Source: CBDAQD01 sp965275905
GTDB lineage: Bacteria; Pseudomonadota; Alphaproteobacteria; Rhizobiales; JAJFHC01
Assembly: GCA_965275905.1 (NCBI GenBank)
Contig: CBDHYJ010000025.1
Location: forward strand, 70,130 to 134,129
Length of the DNA: 64,000 bases
Reading direction: 5' to 3'
In this document: positions 25,126 through 33,499 of the stretch, piece by piece
Layout: each line of letters starts with the position of its first letter
Numbering within the stretch: the stretch's first letter is position 1
The notes under the pieces: model-generated
Seen by the model: the letters and a program-made list of their open reading frames with translations, nothing else
What the model was told of the DNA's origin: nothing
The model's database searches: none
Translations under genes and position numbers: made by a program

Positions 25126-26139
25126 ATGACACGCATACCCACAAATTCCCGAGTTTTTGCGCTGGTTTCAGCCATTCTCGTCCTCATTCTGACGTCGATG
25201 CCGGTGCTTGCGACGCCTGAGGTCTGGGCCCGTTCCGGCTGGGACAAAACCGACTTCACGCAGAAATCCATCGATTTCGGCGAGATCCTTTCCGGAGGTC
25301 CGCCAAAGGATGGAATCCCGTCGATCGACAAGCCGGTTTTCAAGCCGCAAGCCGAGATAAAGGATCTGGCGGACACGGAACCTGTCATCACGGTCGCTAT
25401 TGACGGCAAGGCCCGGGCATATCCGATTCAGATCCTGATCTGGCACGAGATCGTCAATGACGAACTCGGCGGCATGCCGATCTCGGTGACCTATTGCCCG
25501 TTGTGCAATTCGGCCATCGTGTTCGACCGGCGTATCGATGGAAAACTGCTCGATTTCGGAACCACAGGAAAGCTCCGAAAGTCGGATCTGGTGATGTATG
25601 ACCGGCAAACTGAAAGCTGGTGGCAGCAGTTCACCGGCGAAGCGATTGTCGGCGAGATGACAGGGACGACGCTGAAGACGATCCCGGCGCGACTCGAATC
25701 CTATGCCCTGTTCAAGGAGCGGCATCCTGACGGCGAGGTGCTGGTTCCCAACAACCCGGGAATGAGGTCTTACGGGCGCAACCCGTACACCGGCTATGAC
25801 CGGCGCGGCCAGCCTTATGTGCTGTTCCGCGGCGAGCTCCCGGACTACATCAACCCGATGGAACGGGTGATCACCTACAAGGTGGATGGCAAGCCGCAAG
25901 CCGTATCCCTCACCTTGCTGACCGAGAAGAAGAAGTTCGAGGCCGACGGCGTGATCATGACCTGGAAGGCGGGCCAGAACTCGGCGCTCGACACCAGCGC
26001 GATATCGAGCGGACGGGACGTGGGCAATATCATCGTGCAAAAGAAGACCGGCGACGCGCTGGAGGACATGGTCTACGACGTGACGTTCGCATTCGTGTTC
26101 CATGCGTTTTATCCCGAATTGAAAATTAGGCAGAACTGA
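25126..26139 (+). CDS. DUF3179 domain-containing exported protein
   Basis: A 337-residue protein with a signal peptide (about 1-30; VSAILVLILTSMPVLATPE) and a DUF3179 domain. The domain shows KARAYPIQILIWHEIVND, the conserved VTYCPLCNSAIVFDR with a C-x2-C pair, and SWWQQFTGEAIVG. These motifs are diagnostic of DUF3179, found in secreted or periplasmic proteins of bacteria and archaea. The biochemical role is unknown; the C-x2-C pair suggests metal or redox chemistry. The start at 25126 is preferred because the signal peptide begins there. Confidence 0.85.
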   Translation: MTRIPTNSRVFALVSAILVLILTSMPVLATPEVWARSGWDKTDFTQKSIDFGEILSGGPPKDGIPSIDKPVFKPQAEIKDLADTEPVITVAIDGKARAYPIQILIWHEIVNDELGGMPISVTYCPLCNSAIVFDRRIDGKLLDFGTTGKLRKSDLVMYDRQTESWWQQFTGEAIVGEMTGTTLKTIPARLESYALFKERHPDGEVLVPNNPGMRSYGRNPYTGYDRRGQPYVLFRGELPDYINPMERVITYKVDGKPQAVSLTLLTEKKKFEADGVIMTWKAGQNSALDTSAISSGRDVGNIIVQKKTGDALEDMVYDVTFAFVFHAFYPELKIRQN

Positions 26140-26197
26140 CTGCCGGACGGGCCTGCTGGCTATCGACACGGCCGATGCAAAGAATTAGTTTCGGGAC

Positions 26198-26620
26198 ATG
26201 TTCAGCAACTGGATGAGTCTCCCCGCAAATCGTTACGTGGTTTTATCGGGGCTCGTAGCGGCAGCGATGGCGCTGTCGGCGATGCTGGTTGCCCAGCCCT
26301 TGCGTGCCCAGGACGGCGCGCCCTACGAACAGAAGCTTCTCCGCCTTTCCGAGGTGCTGGGCGCAATGCATCACTTGCGCAACGTTTGCGGCGCGCGCGA
26401 GGGCCAGTTGTGGCGCGACCAGATGATCCGGATGCTCGATGCCGAAGCGCCCTCGCCTGCCCGGCGGGCGAAGCTGGTACGCCAGTTCAACAAGGGATAC
26501 CGGTTTCACCAGAAATCGTTCCAGACCTGTACCGATTCCGCCTATATCGAGTCACAGAAGTTTGCCACCGAAGGGCGCCAACTGTCCCAGGCGCTCGCCC
26601 TGGAACGCGCCAATTTCTAG
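26198..26620 (+). CDS. TIGR02301 family exported protein
   Basis: A 140-residue protein with an N-terminal hydrophobic segment (about 12-33, YVVLSGLVAAAMALSAMLVA) ending near AQ, so exported or anchored. The mature part YEQKLLRLSEVLGAMHHLRNVCG, WRDQM, FNKGYRF and QTCTDSAYIE matches TIGR02301, a small family confined to alphaproteobacteria. Two Cys (VCGAR, QTCTD) are spaced for a disulphide. Function is unknown. Usual length is about 140-160, so this one appears complete. Confidence 0.85.
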   Translation: MFSNWMSLPANRYVVLSGLVAAAMALSAMLVAQPLRAQDGAPYEQKLLRLSEVLGAMHHLRNVCGAREGQLWRDQMIRMLDAEAPSPARRAKLVRQFNKGYRFHQKSFQTCTDSAYIESQKFATEGRQLSQALALERANF

Positions 26621-26765
26621 GGATTCCGGCGGCTATCGGGCGACTGTCTCGCGGATTCGGCCGTCGGGAATTCCGCAAATGTGGACATTAACCTTTTATT
26701 TACTTCCTGCGGGCGGGCGCTGTCAGGTATGCTAGAAAGATCCTGGCAGGGACGAGGGATTGCCG

Positions 26766-26787
26766 GCCCCCGATACGGGGGCTTTGC
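26766..26787 (+). terminator. GC-rich hairpin, probable terminator or leader structure
   Basis: GCCCCCG at 26766-26772 pairs perfectly with CGGGGGC at 26776-26782 around a 3-base loop, followed by TTTGCAT. It lies 146 bases after the TIGR02301 stop and 37 bases before the next start, so it may end the upstream transcript or sit in the leader of the small gene that follows. The T tract is short. Confidence 0.5.
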
Positions 26788-26818
26788 ATATTCCGGGCGA
26801 TAAATCGGTAGGTGCGTA

Positions 26819-27082
26819 ATGCTCAAGGCAGACGTCGAAAGACTCGAAGAAGAACAACAAATCCGCGATCAGAAACAGGCAGCATTGCGCTACATTCTCG
26901 ATGCATGGGAAGAGGCCGTGTATGACGGTATCGAACCCGACCTTCTGGCCACCGCAGCCATGTTCGCCGCGCTGAGCGACATGGTCGTAACATACGGTGA
27001 AGAAGCCGTTGCGACCATGACGGACGGCCTTGCTGAACGCATCCGGCACGGCGAATTCACGGTGAACCGGGTCACTCAGTAG
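26819..27082 (+). CDS. Small protein of unknown function
   Basis: An 87-residue, mostly helical acidic protein (LKADVERLEEEQQIRDQKQAA, then a run from RYILDAWEEAVYDGIEPD to a TYGEEAVATMTDGLAERI helix). No signal peptide, membrane segment or Cys is present, so it should be cytosolic. I do not recognise a family. The upstream gap of nearly 200 bases and a GC hairpin in its leader suggest its own promoter. Its 3' end overlaps the 3' end of the opposing LysE-type gene by 7 bases. Confidence 0.65.
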   Translation: MLKADVERLEEEQQIRDQKQAALRYILDAWEEAVYDGIEPDLLATAAMFAALSDMVVTYGEEAVATMTDGLAERIRHGEFTVNRVTQ

Positions 27083-27717
27083 AGCTGCGCCAGGGCGACT
27101 CGCCCGAGCATAAAGCCCCCGAACAGAATAATCGCAGCACCGGTCACGCGGTTGATCAGCGCCAGGCGGCGGCTGTCCAGCCGTCCGCGCAGGCGAACCA
27201 CCACCGTTGACAGAAACACCCACCACAGCAGACTGCCCGCCATGACGGACGCGACGATCGTGATCGTTGCGCCATGATTTCCGGAATGCGTCAGGGTTTT
27301 CGATGCTCCGCCAAAGATCGCCACAAACCCCGCCATCGTGAACGGGTTGGTCAGGGTCAGCACAAGGGTCGAGCTGAAAATCGCGAGAGCCTGGCGTGAG
27401 CTTGGACGCGCGACGATTTCTTCCGGATCGACCGGCGTGCGCCAGGCGTGAACCCCCAGGACCAGGAGGAAAAGACCGCCTGCAATCTGAAGCAGGACGG
27501 CATGATCCGAAATGATGTCCGCGACCGCCTTGAGCCCCATGGCCGCGGCGGTGGCGAACAAACCATCTCCCACCACCGATCCCAGACCGGTGAAGACACC
27601 CGCCCAGAAACCATGACGAAGTGTCTGGCGGATGCACATGAAGTTAATGGGTCCGAGCGGTGCTGACACGGCGAGGCCGATCGCAATGCCCCAGGGCACG
27701 AGGCTCAGTTCGACCAT
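27076..27717 (-). CDS. LysE family amino-acid exporter
   Basis: A 213-residue membrane protein of the LysE/RhtB exporter family. The N-terminal PWGIAIGLAVSAPLGPINFMCI holds the family G-x-x-x-G-P motif after the first helix. Further hydrophobic helices follow (GVFTGLGSVVGDGLFATAAAMG, LFLLVLGVHAWR, then segments in the C-terminal half), about six in total. Family members export lysine, threonine, homoserine or other small solutes; the substrate here is not predictable. It converges on the small gene upstream with a 7-base overlap of coding ends. Confidence 0.88.
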   Translation of the reverse strand: MVELSLVPWGIAIGLAVSAPLGPINFMCIRQTLRHGFWAGVFTGLGSVVGDGLFATAAAMGLKAVADIISDHAVLLQIAGGLFLLVLGVHAWRTPVDPEEIVARPSSRQALAIFSSTLVLTLTNPFTMAGFVAIFGGASKTLTHSGNHGATITIVASVMAGSLLWWVFLSTVVVRLRGRLDSRRLALINRVTGAAIILFGGFMLGRVALAQLY

Positions 27718-27908
27718 GACCGAATCACTTTCGTTCCCCCAGTTACCGAAGTGGAGCGTTCCAGTCTTCTAACGTCTCAGCTTTTCGGCGAAAACGGATT
27801 CTTAACCCGCTCCGGGTGAACATTGCGGGTTCGCTCCATTTCTGCGGCAGTTTAGGGGAGGTGCTCGAACAAAACCTTACGGAAGCTGAGATCCGGAAAG
27901 GAGGTTCA

Positions 27909-28172
27909 ATGAGCGACTTGAACAAAAGGTTTGAGGGTTACGAAACCGTAACCGCCGAAATCGTCTACAGGGCGCCCAGCCAGCCCGGGCTCTTGCAGAC
28001 CTACGTCTGGCACGGCCTTGACCGCGCGCCACGGTATCCAATTCTGACCAATTTCCTCAAATTCTGGCAGCGTGAGCTTGACGGTCCCCTGCATTCGGTC
28101 AGAATCGCCTCGTCTGGCACCACAGCGCCATCCGAGGTTGAATTTGTCGATCACGAATCCACGGTCCACTAG
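27909..28172 (+). CDS. Usg family protein
   Basis: An 87-residue member of the alphaproteobacterial Usg family. Recognisable parts are TAEIVYRAPSQPGLLQTYVW, YPILTNFLKFWQRELDG and LHSVRIAS. The family is named for its location upstream of a gene in related bacteria and has no assigned biochemical role. The start at 27909 is fixed by a near-ideal ribosome-binding site, AAAGGAGG, six bases upstream. It lies 191 bases from the divergent LysE-type gene, and its 3' end overlaps the next gene if that gene starts at the TTG proposed there. Confidence 0.85.
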   Translation: MSDLNKRFEGYETVTAEIVYRAPSQPGLLQTYVWHGLDRAPRYPILTNFLKFWQRELDGPLHSVRIASSGTTAPSEVEFVDHESTVH

Positions 28173-28803
28173 CCGGGTCTTCGCCACTATCGCGGGCGCA
28201 GCGTTCCTTGTCCTGTCGGCTCCCGCCTTACCGGCTTTCGGCCAGGACAAGACGCAGGAGCGGATCGGCGGTGACAGTGCATCACCGGGTGACGACGACA
28301 GCAAGGATTCCACGCGTATCGGCGGCGAGTCAGACGCCCCGCCGGAAATCTACAGGGACCTGACCTCTCTTCCGGACGCCGTGCGCAAAACGCTGGAGCG
28401 TATTCTCAAGGCAGCGAGGACCGGTGAAATTGACAAACTCCGTCCCGTCATCGAGGCCAATGAACTTGTCCCGATTTTCAGCTTCGGCGAGGATCAGGAT
28501 CCGATCTCGTACTGGAAGCAGATTTCGCGCGATGGCGAGGGTCGTGAAATCCTTGCCGAAATGATCCGCATCTTCACCACCGGTTTCATACGGATGGACA
28601 AGGGATCGAAAGACGAATTGATCGTTTGGCCGTATCACTTCGGTTATCCGCTCGACAAACTCAAACCACACGAACGGGTCGAACTCTATCTTCTCGTCAA
28701 TCCGGACGATGCAAAGACAATGGAGGAATCTGGTGGTTACTTCGGATATCGGGCCGGCATTTCACCCGACGGAACCTGGCAGTTCTTCGTGGCCGGCGAT
28801 TGA
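28144..28803 (+). CDS. Conserved exported protein of unknown function
   Basis: A protein of about 219 residues. The proposed TTG start at 28144 has GAGGT seven bases upstream and gives a plausible signal peptide (SRVFATIAGAAFLVLSAPALPAFGQD). An Asp/Ser-rich linker follows, then a globular part starting PPEIYRDLTSLPDAVRKTLE with a central FSFGEDQDPISYWK and a C-terminal SGGYFGYRAGISPDGTWQFF. I recognise this as a conserved alphaproteobacterial type but not a named family. With this start the first 29 bases overlap usg, suggesting coupling. In-frame ATG starts lie far upstream inside usg and are unlikely. Confidence 0.7.
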   Translation: MSITNPRSTSRVFATIAGAAFLVLSAPALPAFGQDKTQERIGGDSASPGDDDSKDSTRIGGESDAPPEIYRDLTSLPDAVRKTLERILKAARTGEIDKLRPVIEANELVPIFSFGEDQDPISYWKQISRDGEGREILAEMIRIFTTGFIRMDKGSKDELIVWPYHFGYPLDKLKPHERVELYLLVNPDDAKTMEESGGYFGYRAGISPDGTWQFFVAGD

Positions 28804-28912
28804 AGAACCCTTTGCCTTGTAAAATATCGGATGCAACTTGAAGGCCGGATCAGAGCCGCGTAAATCTATCCGTCGATTGACTGCTTCAAATCACGAGCAA
28901 GATTACTCTCGC

Positions 28913-29788
28913 ATGACCGAGTCAAACTTCTGCCGCCTCTCCGACCGGGGCGTTATCAAACTGTCCGGGCAGGACGTGGTTCCGTTCCTGCAGGGCCTGA
29001 TCACGAATGATGTCTCGAAGCTCGAGACTGACGGCGCACTCTACACCGCCCTCCTTACGCCGCAGGGCAAGATCCTGTTCGACTTCTTTGCCGTCGCTGC
29101 CGGCGACTCGATCCTGCTCGACTGCGCTCTGGACCATGTGCCGGACCTGACGAAGCGGCTGACATTCTACCGGCTGCGCGCGGCGGTGGAGATCGAGGAC
29201 ATTTCATCGACACATGCCGTGCTGGCCTATTGGGGCGACGGGGATGTGCCAGTCGTTGAGGGTGCCGTGAGCTTTGCGGACCCCCGCCATGCGGCGATGG
29301 GGTACCGGGTGCTGGCGCATGAAGATGCGATCCCAGCGCTGCTTGATGGCGACGAGACGGCGGGAGATGAGGAGACGTATCACGCGCACAGGATTTCCCT
29401 TGGCCTCGCCGACAGCATCCGGGACATCGGGACCGGTGAAATGTTCCCGCACGAATGCAATCTCGATCAGCTCGGCGCGGTGGACTTCAAGAAGGGATGT
29501 TACGTCGGTCAGGAGGTGGTTTCGCGCACCGAACATCGCGGCAATGCGCGCAAGCGGATCCTGCCGGTCAGCATCGGCGACGCATCTGCCGCCTCCGGCG
29601 ATACGATTACCGCGGCATCGAAGCCGGTCGGAACCATTCTTTCCAGGAGCGGACCGAGCGCGCTTGCGGTCGTCAGGGTCGACCGCGCCTCCGCGGCACT
29701 GGAGAACGGGGGAACGCTGGAGGTTGCCGGCGGCGCAATTCAACTGCTCCGCCCGGACTGGATTCAGTACCCGGTCCCGGGGACCTGA
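28913..29788 (+). CDS. ygfZ: Folate-binding protein YgfZ (iron-sulphur cluster repair)
   Basis: A 291-residue protein related to the T-protein of the glycine cleavage system. It carries the YgfZ signature K-G-C-Y-x-G-Q-E (KKGCYVGQEVVSRTEHRG, about 191-208); the Cys in this motif is needed for function in studied homologues. YgfZ uses tetrahydrofolate to maintain certain Fe-S enzymes, such as MiaB, under oxidative stress. Upstream parts VVPFLQGLITNDVS and TPQGKILFDF match the family N-terminus. The start at 28913 is preferred over a more distant GTG. Fe-S enzymes encoded nearby include ETF-QO, MutY and the RlmD-like protein. Confidence 0.92.
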   Translation: MTESNFCRLSDRGVIKLSGQDVVPFLQGLITNDVSKLETDGALYTALLTPQGKILFDFFAVAAGDSILLDCALDHVPDLTKRLTFYRLRAAVEIEDISSTHAVLAYWGDGDVPVVEGAVSFADPRHAAMGYRVLAHEDAIPALLDGDETAGDEETYHAHRISLGLADSIRDIGTGEMFPHECNLDQLGAVDFKKGCYVGQEVVSRTEHRGNARKRILPVSIGDASAASGDTITAASKPVGTILSRSGPSALAVVRVDRASAALENGGTLEVAGGAIQLLRPDWIQYPVPGT

Positions 29789-29835
29789 CAGGTGGATCGC
29801 CCGACCCGCCTCCCCCTGTCGCCAGCCCTGCATCC

Positions 29836-30447
29836 ATGAGCGGCAGAAAGTCAGCGCCCAACGGGAAACCGCCGCGCGCCTGGCAGCGCATGCTGAGCGG
29901 ACGCCGTCTCGATCTGCTGGATCCGTCGCCGCTCGATATCGAAATCGAGGATATTGCTCACGGTCTAGCGCGGGTCGCGCGCTGGAACGGGCAGACAAGT
30001 GGCGGACACGCTTTCAGCGTCGCCCAGCACAGCCTGCTGGTCGAGGATCTTTGCACTCACTTCCGCCCCGACCTTGACCGGAACTGGCGTCTCGCGGCGC
30101 TGCTCCATGATGCGCCGGAATATGTCATCGGCGATATGATCAGTCCATTCAAGGCCGCACTCGGCCTGGACTACAAATCCTTTGAGCACCGACTGCTTGA
30201 TGCAATCCACATGCGCTTCGGTATTCCGGTTTCCGTCCCTGACCGGGTCGAAAAGCTCATAAAACGGGCCGACAAGGCTTCTGCTTTCCTCGAAGCAACG
30301 CAGTTGGCCGGATTCGAGGATTCAGAGGCGGCCCGTCTGTTCGGCAGGCCGCGCGGCGTTGCCGGGGCGGCGACGCTCAGGATCGAGCCCGTGTCCGCCG
30401 AAAGAGCCCAGCAGGCGTTTCTGAAGCGTTTCAAGCACCTTCAATGA
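29836..30447 (+). CDS. HD-domain phosphohydrolase (YfbR-like)
   Basis: A 203-residue HD-superfamily protein. Metal ligands are visible as the H of SVAQHSLLV, the HD pair of ALLHDAPEYVIGDMISP and a later D in IKRADKASAF. This is the pattern of YfbR-type 5'-nucleotidases and related hydrolases. The start at 29836 is the first ATG after ygfZ and gives the family N-terminus (WQRMLSGRRLDLLDPSP), usual in alphaproteobacterial members annotated as predicted hydrolases. It is followed 78 bases later by a phosphatase-like gene, a pairing also seen in related genomes. The substrate is unknown. Confidence 0.87.
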   Translation: MSGRKSAPNGKPPRAWQRMLSGRRLDLLDPSPLDIEIEDIAHGLARVARWNGQTSGGHAFSVAQHSLLVEDLCTHFRPDLDRNWRLAALLHDAPEYVIGDMISPFKAALGLDYKSFEHRLLDAIHMRFGIPVSVPDRVEKLIKRADKASAFLEATQLAGFEDSEAARLFGRPRGVAGAATLRIEPVSAERAQQAFLKRFKHLQ

Positions 30448-30525
30448 ACCGTCGCAAAAATGCGGCAATCATTGAAAATCGCTCTATATTGATTCGAGAG
30501 ACAGGAAAATGATGTGGGACCGGGA

Positions 30526-31059
30526 ATGATCGTTGTCTGCCCTCTGAGCGCCGTAGACCAGGTTGTGGCAAGCTATCGTCCCGAGCGCCTGATCACCCTG
30601 CTGAACCCCGACATGATGATCGAGACGCCTTCAGCACTCTCGGCCGACCAGCATCTCAAACTGCCCATGAACGACATCGACGTGCCGACCGACGGCCTTA
30701 TCGCGGCGAAAGAAGACCAGGTCCATTCGCTGATAACGTTTGTCGAAAGTTGGAGCCGTTCCGGGCCTCTGGCGATTCACTGCTGGGCCGGTATCAGCCG
30801 CTCGACGGCGGCCGCGTTCGTGACCCTTTGTCATCTCAATCCGGCCAAGGATGAAGAGGAGATTGCGCAACAGCTGCGGATTGCGGCACCATTTGCGACA
30901 CCGAACCGCCGGATCGTAGATCTCGCCGACAGCGTTATGGGCCGCGAAGGCCGCATGATCAACGCTGTTGAGGCCATCGGCCGCGGTGCGGATGCCTGGG
31001 AAGGAAGCGTGTTCGAGATGCCTGCCGGCCCACGCAGGGATGCTGCTGCCATCGCCTGA
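30526..31059 (+). CDS. Tyrosine-phosphatase-like protein (C-x5-R motif)
   Basis: A 177-residue protein with the PTP-loop HCWAGISRSTAAA, the catalytic C-x5-R-S of cysteine phosphatases (C-W-A-G-I-S-R). The N-terminal half has an LNPDMMIETPS segment and a possible general-acid Asp in MNDIDVPTDG. It resembles the small protein-tyrosine-phosphatase-like family common beside the HD-hydrolase gene in alphaproteobacteria. Role and substrate are unknown. A GTG four codons upstream (30514) could also be used. The opposing cell-wall hydrolase gene ends 44 bases downstream. Confidence 0.82.
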   Translation: MIVVCPLSAVDQVVASYRPERLITLLNPDMMIETPSALSADQHLKLPMNDIDVPTDGLIAAKEDQVHSLITFVESWSRSGPLAIHCWAGISRSTAAAFVTLCHLNPAKDEEEIAQQLRIAAPFATPNRRIVDLADSVMGREGRMINAVEAIGRGADAWEGSVFEMPAGPRRDAAAIA

Positions 31060-31103
31060 GGCGAATTCCCCAATTCCAGTTCAGATCTGAAGTTCGATCC
31101 GGC

Positions 31104-32198
31104 TTAGCGGCTGGCTACGCGGGTGCGGCGCTCGTAGAAGATGTGGCGGCCAATCGTCTTGACCTTGCGCATCTGACGGGCCCATTTCGGACTGACGTAG
31201 TCCGCGTGGTAGTACATCGCCCGGCGGATACCAACGGCCTTCTTCTTTCCGGTGATGAAACCCTTGGCGAGGTACTGAGCCCGGCGCCACTGACGCTTGT
31301 TCCTGGCGATCTCGGGCTTGCCGTCACAGGCGAACGAGAACTGGCAGGCATTGCGCCACTGCTCGTTCTGGAACACGACTCCGCACACCGTATTCGGATA
31401 GCGGCGGCTGCGCACCCTGTTCATGACCACGCCGGCAACAGCCATCTGTCCCACTGCCGGCTCTCCGCGGGCCTCGAAATAGATTGCCTTGGCCATGCAC
31501 AGTTGCTCGGCGGCGAAATGCTTGCGCTGGGCAACAAGCCTGGTGCGTGCCTTCGTTCCCCGGCGTGCCATTTCAGCGAGCTTGTTCGGTGTCGGCGTTG
31601 ACGGCTGCGCGGACGGAGGCTCCGGAATGCCATCAAAGCTCATCGGCGCTGCCCCGGTGACTGCCGGATCGTCAAGCCGGACCAGTTCACCCGGCAGCGG
31701 AACGGCTTCGGCCGGCAGGGGCTGGTCGGGAAGATCGTATGAAACGCGCGCTTCCTCATCGGTACCAAGACGGTCCGTGAGTTTCGCCGACTTGGTCGCC
31801 TTGGACGACTTGCGAAGCAGGCCTTCGACTTCGGGAGCCATCGGAACGAGGCTCGCCAGCGAATTGTTCTTGCGGCGGACGTCAGTCTTCGGCGCGCCGA
31901 TCACGGTGCGCGCGGGAGCGATTCTGTCCTGATCCTTGGGATCAACGACGGAACGCGCCTGGACGATACGATCATCGATCGTGCCGCGCAGTAACGACCG
32001 CTTGCGGATTACGGTGACGACGGATTGCTGCGGTGAAGACCAGTCTGCGAGAGCGACGCTTCGGGACGCTGCGGCCTGCTGGCCAAGATGGTTACCCAAT
32101 AGCGCACCGCCGCTCAGCAGAACGACGCCTGCAAGCACTGACGGGACTGCCCATTTCAGGCTGAACCGCGACGAGTAGATTGCCGCTGTAGGCTCCAT
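31104..32198 (-). CDS. Cell-wall hydrolase, SleB/CwlJ-type, membrane-anchored
   Basis: A protein of about 364 residues. A single hydrophobic helix near the N-terminus (about 16-36, WAVPSVLAGVVLLSGGALLG) should anchor it in the inner membrane. A long, polar, probably disordered linker (about 50-230) is followed by a SleB-type hydrolase domain. The domain has LCMAKAIYFEARGEPAVGQMAVAGVVMNRV with the catalytic Glu, then PNTVCGVVFQNEQWRNACQFSFACDGK and YYHADYVSPKW. Family members cut peptidoglycan glycan strands; in non-sporulating alphaproteobacteria they act in wall remodelling. The upstream gap carries GANTC sites and a CtrA-like half-site. The start may be the ATG at 32198 or 32210. Confidence 0.88.
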   Translation of the reverse strand: MEPTAAIYSSRFSLKWAVPSVLAGVVLLSGGALLGNHLGQQAAASRSVALADWSSPQQSVVTVIRKRSLLRGTIDDRIVQARSVVDPKDQDRIAPARTVIGAPKTDVRRKNNSLASLVPMAPEVEGLLRKSSKATKSAKLTDRLGTDEEARVSYDLPDQPLPAEAVPLPGELVRLDDPAVTGAAPMSFDGIPEPPSAQPSTPTPNKLAEMARRGTKARTRLVAQRKHFAAEQLCMAKAIYFEARGEPAVGQMAVAGVVMNRVRSRRYPNTVCGVVFQNEQWRNACQFSFACDGKPEIARNKRQWRRAQYLAKGFITGKKKAVGIRRAMYYHADYVSPKWARQMRKVKTIGRHIFYERRTRVASR

Positions 32199-32210
32199 AG
32201 AGCTATACAA

Positions 32211-32548
32211 CTCCCCTCAAAACCGAGGACACGAGAACTAACTCGAATCCGTCTCGCCGCATGCTTGTTTGGCAAGGCCGATTCAACGACCAAGATACCC
32301 CCTGAGGGTTTACCACAGGTTAACCATGGTCGCAACCAAACCAGCCCCCGGTTGTCGACATGTTTGAATCACGATTAACGCCTTGCTACGCAACAGTTTT
32401 CTGCCTGCCACAATAATGTGAAATAAGGCATTTTGAAGGCAATTTGGGCACTATCAACAATGTGCTGATTCCCAGATAGGGACATCACCGTTCCGGACCG
32501 TTTCAACAGACCGGGCTCGCCACGCCGTGTCAGGCGGCCTGACAAGGT
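32211..32548. other. Intergenic region upstream of the cell-wall hydrolase gene
   Basis: The 338-base gap holds no gene that I can support. It contains four GANTC sites (32245-32249, 32280-32284, 32366-32370, 32467-32471), the target of CcrM, and one TTAACCAT (32320-32327), a CtrA half-site word in several alphaproteobacteria. It should contain the hydrolase promoter and the end of the meaB transcript. I saw no convincing terminator hairpin. Confidence 0.5.
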
Positions 32549-33499
32549 TCAGCGGTTTCCCCGGATCGCCGTTGCGATTTCAAATTGGCGGGCGAACGGA
32601 CTGTCGTCGCGGCCGAGCCGGAGAGCGTCGCCTGCGCGGGCGACCCCATCCCTGCCGAATCCCAGCATGACAGCATCCTCCAGCCAGGACCTCGCGCTTG
32701 AGTGGCGGGTCGTGGCGAGTCGGTCGTCTATGGACAGCCATGTCCAGTGCTCGTCGATGGCCCCAATCAATCGGTCGACTCCGTCACCGGTCGAGGCGGA
32801 AACCGGTAAGACTTTGACTTTCCAGCCTGATTTTTGATCAGGCGCCAGGCCCAGCGCGCCCTCGACGTCGACAACCGCGCGCAATGCGGCCGCGCCGAGA
32901 TCCGCTTTTGTCACAGCCGCGATGTGAGGGATCTCCATGATCCCGGCCTTCATGAACTGCAGGCTGTCGCCGGATTCGGGCTGTACGCAAAACAGCACCG
33001 TGTCGGCCACCCGCGCTATATCCGACTCGGACTGTCCCACGCCGACGGTCTCGACCACGACCACGTCGAAGATCGCGCGCATCAGAACCATCGCCGGAAC
33101 AGTCAATGCGGCGAGGCCGCCAAGCCGGTCTCTCGCTGCCATTGACCTGATGAAAACGCCGTGGTCGTCAGGATCGGTCAAAATGCGTGTACGATCCCCC
33201 AGAAGCGCTCCACCCGTCCTTTTTGACGACGGATCGACAGCAATCACGCCAATTGATTCGCCTCGCGCGCGCCACTGGGAGACGAGAGCGTTCACGAGCG
33301 TCGACTTGCCGACGCCGGGAGGCCCGGTCAGACCCAATACGTGACCGTGAGGCGTGCGGAATGCCGCGTCGAGCAGGCCAACAAGCTCCGAATCATCCGG
33401 TCGCGCTTCGATCGCGGCCAGCATCATGGAGAGAGCGCGTTTTCCGCCAGCCCGCAGTTCCTCGAGGGACGTCGTGTCGCCGGCGGAACCCGTCACCAC
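32549..33499 (-). CDS. meaB: Methylmalonyl-CoA mutase-associated GTPase
   Basis: A 316-residue G3E-family GTPase of the MeaB/ArgK type. The P-loop is GLTGPPGVGKSTLVNAL, followed by VIAVDPSSKRTGGALLGDRTR, VVVETVGVGQSE (switch region) and an AAVTKAD base-specificity motif. MeaB protects and reloads B12-dependent methylmalonyl-CoA mutase or related acyl-CoA mutases. The mutase gene is not in this window. It is followed on the same strand by the cell-wall hydrolase gene after a long gap, and its start lies directly beside the ppdK stop (adjacent bases), suggesting co-transcription with ppdK. Confidence 0.93.
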   Translation of the reverse strand: MVTGSAGDTTSLEELRAGGKRALSMMLAAIEARPDDSELVGLLDAAFRTPHGHVLGLTGPPGVGKSTLVNALVSQWRARGESIGVIAVDPSSKRTGGALLGDRTRILTDPDDHGVFIRSMAARDRLGGLAALTVPAMVLMRAIFDVVVVETVGVGQSESDIARVADTVLFCVQPESGDSLQFMKAGIMEIPHIAAVTKADLGAAALRAVVDVEGALGLAPDQKSGWKVKVLPVSASTGDGVDRLIGAIDEHWTWLSIDDRLATTRHSSARSWLEDAVMLGFGRDGVARAGDALRLGRDDSPFARQFEIATAIRGNR

